Shown: positions 1 through 5,501 of the stretch, piece by piece | Numbering within the stretch: position 1 is the first letter of the stretch | How the letters are laid out: each line of letters begins with the position of its first letter | Source of the DNA: Planctomycetota bacterium | GTDB lineage: Bacteria > Planctomycetota > PUPC01 > JABMSA01 | Assembly (NCBI GenBank): GCA_013202185.1 | Contig: JABMSA010000019.1 | Coordinates: forward strand, 1 to 6,992 | Reading direction: 5' to 3' | DNA: 6,992 nt | Translations under genes and position numbers: made by a program | Notes under the pieces: model-generated | Seen by the model: only the letters and a program-made list of their open reading frames with translations | Told to the model about the DNA's origin: nothing | Databases searched by the model: none

Positions 1-35
1 CCTTTCCGCGCGTGAACATCCCTGAGAAAACATCG

Positions 36-64
36 TTGACACGCCAAACGCAATCGCGTATAAT
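36..64 (+). promoter_or_regulatory. Consensus sigma-70 promoter of the secreted-protein gene
   Basis: A perfect -35 hexamer TTGACA at 36-41 and a perfect -10 hexamer TATAAT at 59-64 are separated by exactly 17 bp, the optimal spacing for the housekeeping sigma factor. Transcription should begin near base 71. This leaves an untranslated leader of about 115 nt before the GTG start at 187. A second GCGTATAATAG string recurs at 2971-2981 ahead of the downstream operon. The match to consensus is seen directly; strong constitutive activity is inferred. Confidence 0.85.
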
Positions 65-67
65 AGC

Positions 68-115
68 CGCAGCCATTAAGGCTGTGCAACACGGATCATG
101 TAAAACGCTCTGTGT
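68..115 (+). promoter_or_regulatory. Structured 5' leader with two small hairpins
   Basis: Just at the expected transcription start, bases 68-74 can pair with 80-86 around a 5-nt ATTAA loop. Bases 89-95 (ACACGGA) can pair with 109-115 (TCTGTGT, one G-U pair) around a 13-nt loop. A T-run follows at 133-138, but only a 4-bp stem precedes it. The structures may stabilise the transcript or tune translation. They match no riboswitch class I recognise, and stems this small arise by chance. Confidence 0.3.
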
Positions 116-186
116 GAAGGGACTCTTCCGGATTTTTTGCCGCATCAGTTTCGGATTTGTCGTGTTACTTTCATACGGGAGGTTCC

Positions 187-2412
187 GTGGTTACACACCA
201 GGCCAGAAAAACCATCAGCAGAATTATCGTCTTCGTGGCGGCCGTTGCCTTCGTCTACGGTTCGTGCAGGCCGGCGTGGGCGCAAACGTACCCGCAATGG
301 CGCGACAGCCTGCCCAAGGATAAGGTGACGCTCTCCGATTACCGGCGCGTCACGTCGCGCTGGCTCAAATGGGCCAACCAATTTTGGACCGGATCGAAGG
401 CGCTGCTCAGCATCGACAGGAACTTCGATTTTACGGGCACCTACGCCCTGGCCCTCGCCTGCCTGACGGCCGACCCCAATTACGACGCCGGCGCGGCGGG
501 AATCTCCAGGACCGAAGCCGCCAGCCGGCTCAACAAGTGCCTGGCCAGCATCCAAGCCGGCCAAACCGCAAACTATGCCCACGCCCGAACGCCCGGCTAC
601 CGCGCGGCCGTGCTGCTCCTGCTCAACAGCTCCCCGAACTACAACGACTTCCTCAGGCAGCAGATCAAGAACTCGCGCAACGATGCTTCGGTGAGAACTG
701 ATGGCTGGGTGGAGGTGTCGACTGACGAGTCCACCGAGAGCGATAGCTGGCCCGTGGCGGCCGGCACCGTCTTCCCCGCGTTCTTCCAGGGCGACGCCGA
801 ATACCAGTCGATCCTCAACCGCTCGCGCGAGGCGTGGATGGAACTCTTCGCCACGCTCGACATGCGAAACAACAGCACCGTCGTCGACGGCAAGAGCGTC
901 AAGGACTGGGTCGACGGCACCAACATAAACGCCGACTACACCATCGACAACCACGACGTGTGGCACATCGGCTACGCCTACGACAGCCTGCGCCTGATCG
1001 GCATCGTGTGGGCGGCTTACAACAAGAACAACCACCCGATCCCGGGCACGTTTTACTACAATGCCCTGCCGGTGTACGAGAAGATCGAGCCGCTGAACCT
1101 CTGGGACGGCCGCGTGGCAATGCCCGCCGCCAAAGACTGGCCGCAGTACGAATACGGCGAGACGAAGGCCCTCCACTGGTTTGCGTATCTCAAGGCGCGC
1201 TACGCCGACCGAGTCGCCGCGCGAATGGAGCTGAACATACTGCGATGGATGGAATGGAAACAGCAGCTCCACAACGGCAGCCTGTCGGGATTTCGCGAAT
1301 TCAGCAATCCCCCGGCCAACCTCCTCGTGGACGAAGCGTTCAACGTCATCATAGCCCACTTCCTCAACGTGCTCTATCCGAGCGCGGTGCCGGCCGCCAG
1401 CGATGCCGAGCTGAACGCCGCATGCAACGGCGACGTGCACGCTGAATACGCCGAAGCCTACTCATACCGGACAGACCACCGGTTCGCGTCGTGGTCCAAG
1501 ACCAAATCGCGCTGGCAGATCATACCGCGCAACGGCGGCGACCACATGATCGAGTACAGCTTCAACAGCCTCGTACCGCGCCTGGGCGCGACCAGCGACT
1601 ACAACAATTACAACCTGCAGAAATTCGACGGCGGCTTTGCCGTTACCGGCCAACGCGGCACCACCGGGGCGATCAACTACGTGGCGTTCGTTCCGCTGCC
1701 CGACGAGCAGTCGACGCTCGCGATCATCACCACCGTCTATGGCTCCGAGATCTCCGGCAGCAGCAGCGGCATGGAATGGAACATGATAAACTGGATCTTC
1801 AACGGCAACTCGCGCACCATCCACAAGAACAACGGCTCCGTCAGCGTCTCCGGCGCAAGCTCCGTCGTCCAGTCAATCAACAGCCCCTGGATCAACGTCG
1901 ACGACTCCATCGGCTACGTCAGCGTCTACAGCCGCCAGAGCTCAAACCTGTTCCAATACCAGCTCAAGTCGATCAGCGAAGGATCATACGACGGCCAGAA
2001 CGTCAGCTACATACGGTTTGGGTGGTCGACAAGCGCCAAGCCGGTAGACCACGCCCTCCTGACCATATGCGACGCCACCGCCTCGCAGACCGCCCAGATG
2101 GCGGACGGCGTCAACGCCCGCAAGCTCGATACCGGCGACCTCCGCGTGCGCGGCGTGTGGGTAAAGGGTCAGGACGGCGCACACTACGTCGTCGTTTCAA
2201 ACTTCAACTCCGGCTCCAGGAGCGTCAGCATAACGCTGCCCGCCCAGGCCGGCGAGACCAAGGTCATAACCGGCGGCGCCGCCGGCATCAACGGCACCAC
2301 CTACACGGCAACGATACCCGGCATGACCACCAGCATCGTCCGTGTAGGCGAATCCGGCGTCGAGCCGCCTCCGCCCGGCAGACGGCAGATCCGGAAATTC
2401 CCCATGCCATAG
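187..2412 (+). CDS. Secreted alpha/alpha-barrel plus beta-sandwich protein, polysaccharide lyase- or glycosidase-like
   Basis: This encodes 741 aa from GTG at 187. That start is chosen because GGGAGG at 177-182 sits just upstream and because it puts the signal peptide at the N-terminus; the frame opens at TTG 157, which lacks a Shine-Dalgarno. Residues 1-32 form a Sec signal peptide: basic RKTISR, hydrophobic IIVFVAAVAFV, probable cleavage after AWA before QTYPQ. Residues 40-405 are helical and rich in Trp, Tyr and His, with DNHDVWHIGYAYDSLRL near 254-270 and DWPQYEYGETKALHWF near 317-332. This resembles the (alpha/alpha) toroids of polysaccharide lyases and some glycosidases. Residues 415-720 are beta-rich, with repeated Ser/Thr/Asn strands and a final strand set (YVVVSNFNSGSRSVSITLP) like the C-terminal sandwich of such enzymes. 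The tail GVEPPPPGRR then FPMP looks like a linker with nothing after it. Export is confident. The enzymatic role, probably against an extracellular polysaccharide, is a fold-level guess without an identified catalytic set. The gene appears monocistronic. Confidence 0.8.
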   Translation: MVTHQARKTISRIIVFVAAVAFVYGSCRPAWAQTYPQWRDSLPKDKVTLSDYRRVTSRWLKWANQFWTGSKALLSIDRNFDFTGTYALALACLTADPNYDAGAAGISRTEAASRLNKCLASIQAGQTANYAHARTPGYRAAVLLLLNSSPNYNDFLRQQIKNSRNDASVRTDGWVEVSTDESTESDSWPVAAGTVFPAFFQGDAEYQSILNRSREAWMELFATLDMRNNSTVVDGKSVKDWVDGTNINADYTIDNHDVWHIGYAYDSLRLIGIVWAAYNKNNHPIPGTFYYNALPVYEKIEPLNLWDGRVAMPAAKDWPQYEYGETKALHWFAYLKARYADRVAARMELNILRWMEWKQQLHNGSLSGFREFSNPPANLLVDEAFNVIIAHFLNVLYPSAVPAASDAELNAACNGDVHAEYAEAYSYRTDHRFASWSKTKSRWQIIPRNGGDHMIEYSFNSLVPRLGATSDYNNYNLQKFDGGFAVTGQRGTTGAINYVAFVPLPDEQSTLAIITTVYGSEISGSSSGMEWNMINWIFNGNSRTIHKNNGSVSVSGASSVVQSINSPWINVDDSIGYVSVYSRQSSNLFQYQLKSISEGSYDGQNVSYIRFGWSTSAKPVDHALLTICDATASQTAQMADGVNARKLDTGDLRVRGVWVKGQDGAHYVVVSNFNSGSRSVSITLPAQAGETKVITGGAAGINGTTYTATIPGMTTSIVRVGESGVEPPPPGRRQIRKFPMP

Positions 2413-2449
2413 GCCATCGGGTCTGTGCTCCAGAAGAAACTGAAAGCGG

Positions 2450-2475
2450 CAGGGCGCCTTTGGCAGGGCGCCCTG
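2450..2475 (+). terminator. GC-rich stem-loop downstream of the secreted-protein gene
   Basis: CAGGGCGCC at 2450-2458 pairs perfectly with GGCGCCCTG at 2467-2475 around the 8-nt loop TTTGGCAG, 38 nt past the stop codon. No U-tract follows (TCATG comes next), so it is not a canonical intrinsic terminator. It may stabilise the 3' end or act with Rho. A second 12-bp perfect palindrome, GGGGGCGCCCCC, lies at 2515-2526 and could serve the same purpose. Confidence 0.5.
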
Positions 2476-2607
2476 TCATGTAAACAGGCATGCCACGCGC
2501 AGCGTTTCGGCTTTGGGGGCGCCCCCATCGGCCTCGCGCCCGAGCATTACCCACAAATGCTTTTAGAGACCGTACGTGCTTTTGGTGATGCTTCAGGCTT
2601 CATTATG

Positions 2608-2699
2608 CAAAACTACTTTGCGAACTTTGTCGTGAACTACATCGCCACCCGTGGCACACATAGCAGATAGTTCACGCCAAAGTTCACGAGGTAGTTCAG
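2608..2699. repeat. Inverted pair of 12-nt-periodic repeats forming a long hairpin
   Basis: The left arm (2608-2643) and the reverse complement of the right arm (2664-2699) agree at 27 of 36 positions. The core 2622-2639 versus 2668-2685 has one mismatch in 18. Each arm is itself built of three tandem 12-mers of the form AACTWYNNNNYG, with AAC triplets at 2611, 2623 and 2635 on the + strand and at 2696, 2684 and 2672 on the minus strand. The folded transcript would be a long hairpin with a loop of about 20 nt. Such internally repetitive inverted repeats suggest a dispersed repeat family or a slippage-derived duplication. Whether it recurs in the genome cannot be seen here. Confidence 0.75.
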
Positions 2700-2711
2700 G
2701 AAGCTTGACAT
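2637..2711 (-). CDS. Possible 24-aa hydrophobic small protein or leader peptide
   Basis: On the minus strand an ATG at 2711-2709 is preceded by GGAGGTGA (complement of 2716-2723), a perfect 8-nt Shine-Dalgarno with 7 nt between GGAGG and the start codon. It opens a frame of 24 codons ending in TAG at 2639-2637. The peptide begins MSSFLNYLVNFGVNYLL and is mostly hydrophobic, with a 4-residue period (NYLV, NFGV, NYLL) that mirrors the 12-nt DNA repeat. It lies almost entirely inside the inverted repeat. The ribosome-binding site is unusually good for a chance ORF, but I see no clear promoter. The peptide belongs to no family I recognise. It could be a leader peptide, a small membrane-active peptide or an accident of the repeat. 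Confidence 0.35.
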   Translation of the reverse strand: MSSFLNYLVNFGVNYLLCVPRVAM

Positions 2712-2819
2712 CCCGTCACCTCCACGATCACCCTACTCCTTCGATGGCTCATTAAGAGGGTGCGCCGCCAAGCCTATGCTCAAAACGCCTTGAAACGGCC
2801 ATTTGGGAGCGTACTTGCC

Positions 2820-2950
2820 AACGCAAATGACAAGCGGCTTCGCAACTCCTTACGTACCAGCCACTTGCATCCCTAGCTGGTGCCAGGCACTGGGTGAAGA
2901 TGTAACTTATGCGATACCAATAACTTGCGACGACGCTGGTCATTTGCGTT
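2820..2950. repeat. Large imperfect palindrome centred on base 2885 (MITE- or REP-like)
   Basis: The outer arms 2820-2848 and 2922-2950 are inverted copies, with the outermost 12 bp (AACGCAAATGAC) perfect and about five mismatches over the following bases. The centre is the odd palindrome GTGCC-A-GGCAC at 2880-2890. Both have the same axis, base 2885, so this is one nested structure with a poorly conserved middle of each arm rather than two chance repeats. It has the look of a non-autonomous mobile element or a decayed REP/RAYT-type hairpin. No transposase gene or clear target-site duplication is visible. Confidence 0.6.
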
Positions 2951-2985
2951 GATCATGAGGCGATAATAGGGCGTATAATAGGGCA
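2949..2985 (+). promoter_or_regulatory. Tandem 12-mer with TATAAT, possible promoter of the downstream operon
   Basis: KATAATAGGGCR occurs twice head to tail at 2962-2973 and 2974-2985. The second copy carries a perfect -10 hexamer TATAAT at 2974-2979 within the string GCGTATAATAG, also found in the strong promoter near base 59. The best -35 candidate is TTGATC at 2949-2954 with a longish 19-bp spacer. If used, the transcript would carry a leader of about 255 nt before the operon's first ATG. The repeat is certain; promoter activity is tentative. Confidence 0.4.
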
Positions 2986-3062
2986 GGCGGTCTCTGCTTG
3001 CTGCTCCGAATACTGACGTATATTTCCGATACTGTAAGATAACGTTAGACGTATCAGGTCTC

Positions 3063-3209
3063 GCGCCGATGGAGCGGCGCTTCTGCACTACCAAGCGGTC
3101 CCACCTCGCCCGCCCACCCCCGGCCGGGGAAGAATCCCGCAGGAAGCCAAGGCGGCGCGGCGGCGCACTTTGACGCCCGCGGGTGTTGCATGAACGGGGC
3201 TGTGCGCCG
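3063..3209 (+). promoter_or_regulatory. GC-rich structured leader of the DHH operon
   Basis: Three foldable elements precede the operon: a perfect 6-bp stem with a 6-nt loop at 3063-3080 (GCGCCG/CGGCGC), a 12-bp palindrome CCCCGGCCGGGG at 3118-3129, and an 8-bp perfect stem pairing CGGCGCAC (3161-3168) with GTGCGCCG (3202-3209). Because the operon ends in a diadenylate cyclase I looked for the ydaO/yuaA cyclic di-AMP riboswitch, but could not recognise its conserved core. Some post-transcriptional control is possible; random pairing in GC-rich DNA is the alternative. Confidence 0.3.
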
Positions 3210-3241
3210 ACGTCGCGGCACGAGCAGACGAGAGGATCCGT

Positions 3242-4342
3242 ATGCAGGATAAGTCGCAGGTTGATAGGCTGCTGCAGACTGCCAAGGGGGCCTCGAGGTC
3301 GCTGATCGTTATCCAGGACATCCCCGATCCTGATGCGATCGGCAGCGCCGAAGCCCTCAGGCGGCTGCTCGCCGCGAAATGGCGCATCAAGAGCGTAATA
3401 GCAAACGAGGGTACGGCGGGGCGCGCGGAGAACCGCGGCCTGCTGCGATACCTGGGTATCGATCTCGCGCAGATGTCGCATCTTGTGCTGAACGCCTTCG
3501 ACCTGATTTCGACCGTCGACACCCAGCCGCAGTTTGCGAACAACTCTCTGCCGCCGGACGCGCCCTGCCATATCGTGATTGATCATCACCGCACCGACGG
3601 CGTGCCGGCGGGCGTTGGATTTGCGGACGTCCGGCCCACCTACGGGGCTACATCGACGATCCTGACGGAATACCTGCGCCTGGCCGACGTCCGCCTCGAC
3701 GTTCGCCTGGCAACTGCTCTGCTTTACGGGATAAAGTCGGACACGCAGGATCTGGGCCGGGAGTCGACCGACGCCGACACCGCCGCGTACCTGTTTCTTT
3801 ATCCTCGGGCAGACAAGGCTTCGCTGTCGCGCATCGAGCACGAAGGCGTAACAAGGGCCTACTTCGTGTCGCTTCACAAGGCCCTCGAGCAGACGCGTCT
3901 TTACGGCCCGGCGCTGATCTGCAACACCGGCGCCGCCTGCCGACCCGAGATAATCGCCGAAGTGGCCGACCTTCTCATACGGCTTTCGGGCATCGAATAC
4001 GTGTTGTGCTACGGGCTGTGGAAGGAGCAGATTATCATGTCGCTGCGCACCGACAACCCGCGCGGCAACGCCCACACGATCGTGCGGAGAATCATCGAAG
4101 GAATAGGCAGCGGCGGCGGGCACGAGATGTTTGCCGGCGGGCAGATTCCAGTGGTGCAGGGCACACCCGAAGAAACGGCGGGCATTCTCGAAGAACGTTT
4201 CCTCGCCGGCCTCGACCTGAGCGGGACGACCCCTGCCTGGCTGGTGCCGACAGGGTCGACAACCCCCTCGGCATCCGAGCCGCCGACCCCGGCATCCGAG
4301 CCGCCGACCGGCGAACGACTGGAGGTTCATGATGAAGCTTGA
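3242..4342 (+). CDS. DHH/DHHA1 family phosphoesterase (NrnA/Pde2-like)
   Basis: This is a cytoplasmic metal-dependent phosphodiesterase of 366 aa. The family degrades nanoRNA and pAp, and in several bacteria hydrolyses cyclic di-AMP or its product pApA to AMP. The DHH domain shows motif I PDPDAIGS at 28-35, motif II with Asp93 (STVDT), motif III DHH at 114-116, and motif IV Asp167 in IKSDTQD. The DHHA1 substrate-binding domain follows, with SLRTDNPRGNAHTI at 267-280 and GSGGGHEMFAGG at 289-300. Length matches NrnA-type proteins apart from a low-complexity Pro/Ser/Glu tail (about 340-356) encoded by a 21-bp tandem repeat. The motif-I His of many relatives is Gln25 here (QDIPDPD). ATG 3242 is preceded by GAGG (3232-3235) at 6 nt. 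It is the first gene of the operon; its end overlaps the next gene. The diadenylate cyclase encoded three genes downstream makes a cyclic di-AMP or pApA role attractive, though nanoRNA remains an alternative substrate. Confidence 0.92.
   Translation: MQDKSQVDRLLQTAKGASRSLIVIQDIPDPDAIGSAEALRRLLAAKWRIKSVIANEGTAGRAENRGLLRYLGIDLAQMSHLVLNAFDLISTVDTQPQFANNSLPPDAPCHIVIDHHRTDGVPAGVGFADVRPTYGATSTILTEYLRLADVRLDVRLATALLYGIKSDTQDLGRESTDADTAAYLFLYPRADKASLSRIEHEGVTRAYFVSLHKALEQTRLYGPALICNTGAACRPEIIAEVADLLIRLSGIEYVLCYGLWKEQIIMSLRTDNPRGNAHTIVRRIIEGIGSGGGHEMFAGGQIPVVQGTPEETAGILEERFLAGLDLSGTTPAWLVPTGSTTPSASEPPTPASEPPTGERLEVHDEA
4269..4309 (+). repeat. 21-bp tandem duplication in the DHH gene tail
   Basis: A 20-nt string starting CGGCATCCGAGCC occurs at 4269-4288 and again at 4290-4309, a period of 21 bp that keeps frame and doubles the peptide ASEPPTP. 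It lies in the C-terminal linker-like tail after the DHHA1 domain, so it probably reflects replication slippage and affects only the flexible end. Confidence 0.85.
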
Positions 4343-5495
4343 CGAACTTGTGCATAAGTTGAAGAGGCATCCGCATACGAGGTTCCCTTTTGTGACCCAG
4401 TATGTGAATGCACACTGGACCGAGGAATTCCGCAAGAAGCAGACTGTGCTGTTTTTCAAGAACCAATGGAACGACACGATCGACCGCATCCGAAACGGCG
4501 GCGCGCCCAACGACGTGGTGCGGTCGCTCGAGGACGACCGTGCGCGAATAGAGGAGCGCCTCCGCGATGCAATGCGGGGTACGATCGACAGCGAGTACAA
4601 GGGGCTGGCGTTTTTCGCATGCAGCGGCGGCGGCTTCTTCCAGGTGTTCGGCTCGCACGTCGAGTTTGAGGATCAGATTGTCGTGGACCGCCGCCCGCAC
4701 CTCAAGCAGCTTGCCCGGCTGGCCGACGAATACGAGGCCGTGATGCTGATCATGATCGATTCCAGCCGCGCGCGCGTCTACGAGCTGAAGCTGGCCGGCG
4801 TGGACGATTACTTCAGCATGACCGACGACGTGCCCGGCCGGCACAAGGTCGGGGGATGGTCGCAGATGCGGTTTCAGAGGCACGTGCAGGATCACCGCGA
4901 CAGGCACCACAAGGCTGTTGCGCGCGCGGTTGTGAAGCTGTTCGACAGCCGGAACATGAAGAACGTGGTCATCGCCGGGCAGAACGACGTCATCGCCGAG
5001 TTCGCGCGGTTCTTGCCCAGGCGGGTGCTTGACAAGGTGTTTGCGACGATTAATCTCGACATGATCGAGCCCGAAGAGACGGTGATCATGAAGGTGCTCG
5101 AGCATCTGCACGAGCACGAGCGCGCCACGGAGAGCCGCGGCGTGCGGCAGGCCGTGGAGCAGGCTGCAATAGGCGGCAGAGGGGCAGTGGGCCTGTTGGC
5201 CACGCTGCGGGCCGTGAATGAGCGACTGGTGCAGGTGCTGTACCTCAGCGAACGTTTTGCCCGCGAAGGAGGGCGATGCCCCAACTGCCGCCTGCTCTCC
5301 GCCCGGCCCGGCCAGTGCCCGTACTGCTCCGACGAACTGGTGACGGTGGAGCTTGGCGAGGCGATGGTCGACGCTGTGATCGAGGCGGGCGGCGAAATCA
5401 ACATGGTGGAGGAGAACGACGAGCTGGGCAGCTTCGAAGGAGTTGCGGCTGCTACCCGATCCGAGAAGAGGGCGCCGAGCGCGCGGGCGGGGTGA
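4332..5495 (+). CDS. Bacterial eRF1-like release-factor homologue (baeRF/VLRF1 type) with zinc-ribbon domain 3
   Basis: This 387-aa soluble protein has the layout of domains 2 and 3 of archaeal/eukaryotic peptide-release factor eRF1. Residues below are counted from the tandem ATG at 4329. ATG 4332 is preferred because GGAGG at 4321-4325 is then 6 nt away; either choice overlaps the DHH gene by 11-14 nt, implying translational coupling. An N-terminal coiled, charged region (1-90) precedes an RNase H-like domain with the catalytic-loop region VGGWSQMRFQRHVQDH at 174-189. There the GGQ of true release factors reads GGW, followed by Ser-Gln. Next come NVVIAGQNDV (212-221) and an L7Ae-like domain with a CxxC-9-CxxC zinc ribbon (Cys317, 320, 330, 333) and the terminal SFEGVAAATR, closely resembling aRF1. 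Relatives (Vms1/ANKZF1) cut peptidyl-tRNA on stalled ribosomes. A ribosome-rescue or tRNA-hydrolysis role is therefore inferred. There is no NIKS-type stop-codon domain. Confidence 0.88.
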   Translation: MKLDELVHKLKRHPHTRFPFVTQYVNAHWTEEFRKKQTVLFFKNQWNDTIDRIRNGGAPNDVVRSLEDDRARIEERLRDAMRGTIDSEYKGLAFFACSGGGFFQVFGSHVEFEDQIVVDRRPHLKQLARLADEYEAVMLIMIDSSRARVYELKLAGVDDYFSMTDDVPGRHKVGGWSQMRFQRHVQDHRDRHHKAVARAVVKLFDSRNMKNVVIAGQNDVIAEFARFLPRRVLDKVFATINLDMIEPEETVIMKVLEHLHEHERATESRGVRQAVEQAAIGGRGAVGLLATLRAVNERLVQVLYLSERFAREGGRCPNCRLLSARPGQCPYCSDELVTVELGEAMVDAVIEAGGEINMVEENDELGSFEGVAAATRSEKRAPSARAG

Positions 5496-5501
5496 GCGGG
5501 C

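Larger units (their letters stand above)
2413..3241. other. Long intergenic region with nested inverted repeats
   Basis: No conventional protein gene can be supported across these about 830 bases. The middle part (about 2540-3060) is visibly less GC-rich than the flanking genes and lacks their third-position GC bias. It contains the stem-loop and palindrome at 2450-2526, the 12-nt-periodic inverted repeats at 2608-2699 with a tiny minus-strand ORF, the large palindrome centred on 2885, a tandem 12-mer with TATAAT at 2962-2985, and the leader hairpins of the next operon. I see no tRNA, rRNA, CRISPR array or transposase gene. The two inverted-repeat elements could be small non-autonomous mobile or REP-like elements. 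Confidence 0.6.

Noticed and set aside
116..138. Attenuator (short stem followed by six T) in the leader of the secreted-protein gene
   Set aside because: The stem GAAG/CTTC is only 4 bp with a 4-nt gap before the T-run, too weak for an intrinsic terminator.
145..1440. Long minus-strand open frame of 431 codons
   Set aside because: It is antisense to the secreted-protein gene, whose signal peptide, ribosome-binding site and promoter are convincing. The antisense product is Arg/Val/His-rich with no recognisable domain, as expected from the complement of GC-biased coding DNA.
1491..2483. Plus-strand frame of 330 codons overlapping the secreted-protein gene
   Set aside because: Its product is extremely rich in Arg, Gln and His, the signature of reading a GC-rich gene out of frame, and it has no plausible start signal.
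2425..2670. Plus-strand frame of 81 codons after the secreted-protein gene
   Set aside because: It has no Shine-Dalgarno, begins across the stem-loop and ends in the repeat arm. The repeat-like NYFANFVVNY segment is explained by the 12-nt DNA period.
3061..3241. Cyclic di-AMP (ydaO/yuaA) riboswitch upstream of the operon
   Set aside because: The context invited it, but I cannot find the conserved core or the two-fold pseudosymmetric pattern by eye; only simple GC-rich stems are present.
2413..3241. CRISPR array or tRNA gene in the long intergenic region
   Set aside because: The repeats are inverted or only duplicated, without regular spacers, and no cloverleaf or conserved T-arm could be recognised.
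2873..4600. Long minus-strand open frame of 575 codons
   Set aside because: It runs opposite the DHH and eRF1-like genes, whose motifs are clear, and its Arg-rich composition is typical of a shadow frame.
4092..5117. Minus-strand open frame of 341 codons
   Set aside because: It is antisense to the eRF1-like gene and shows no domain motifs.
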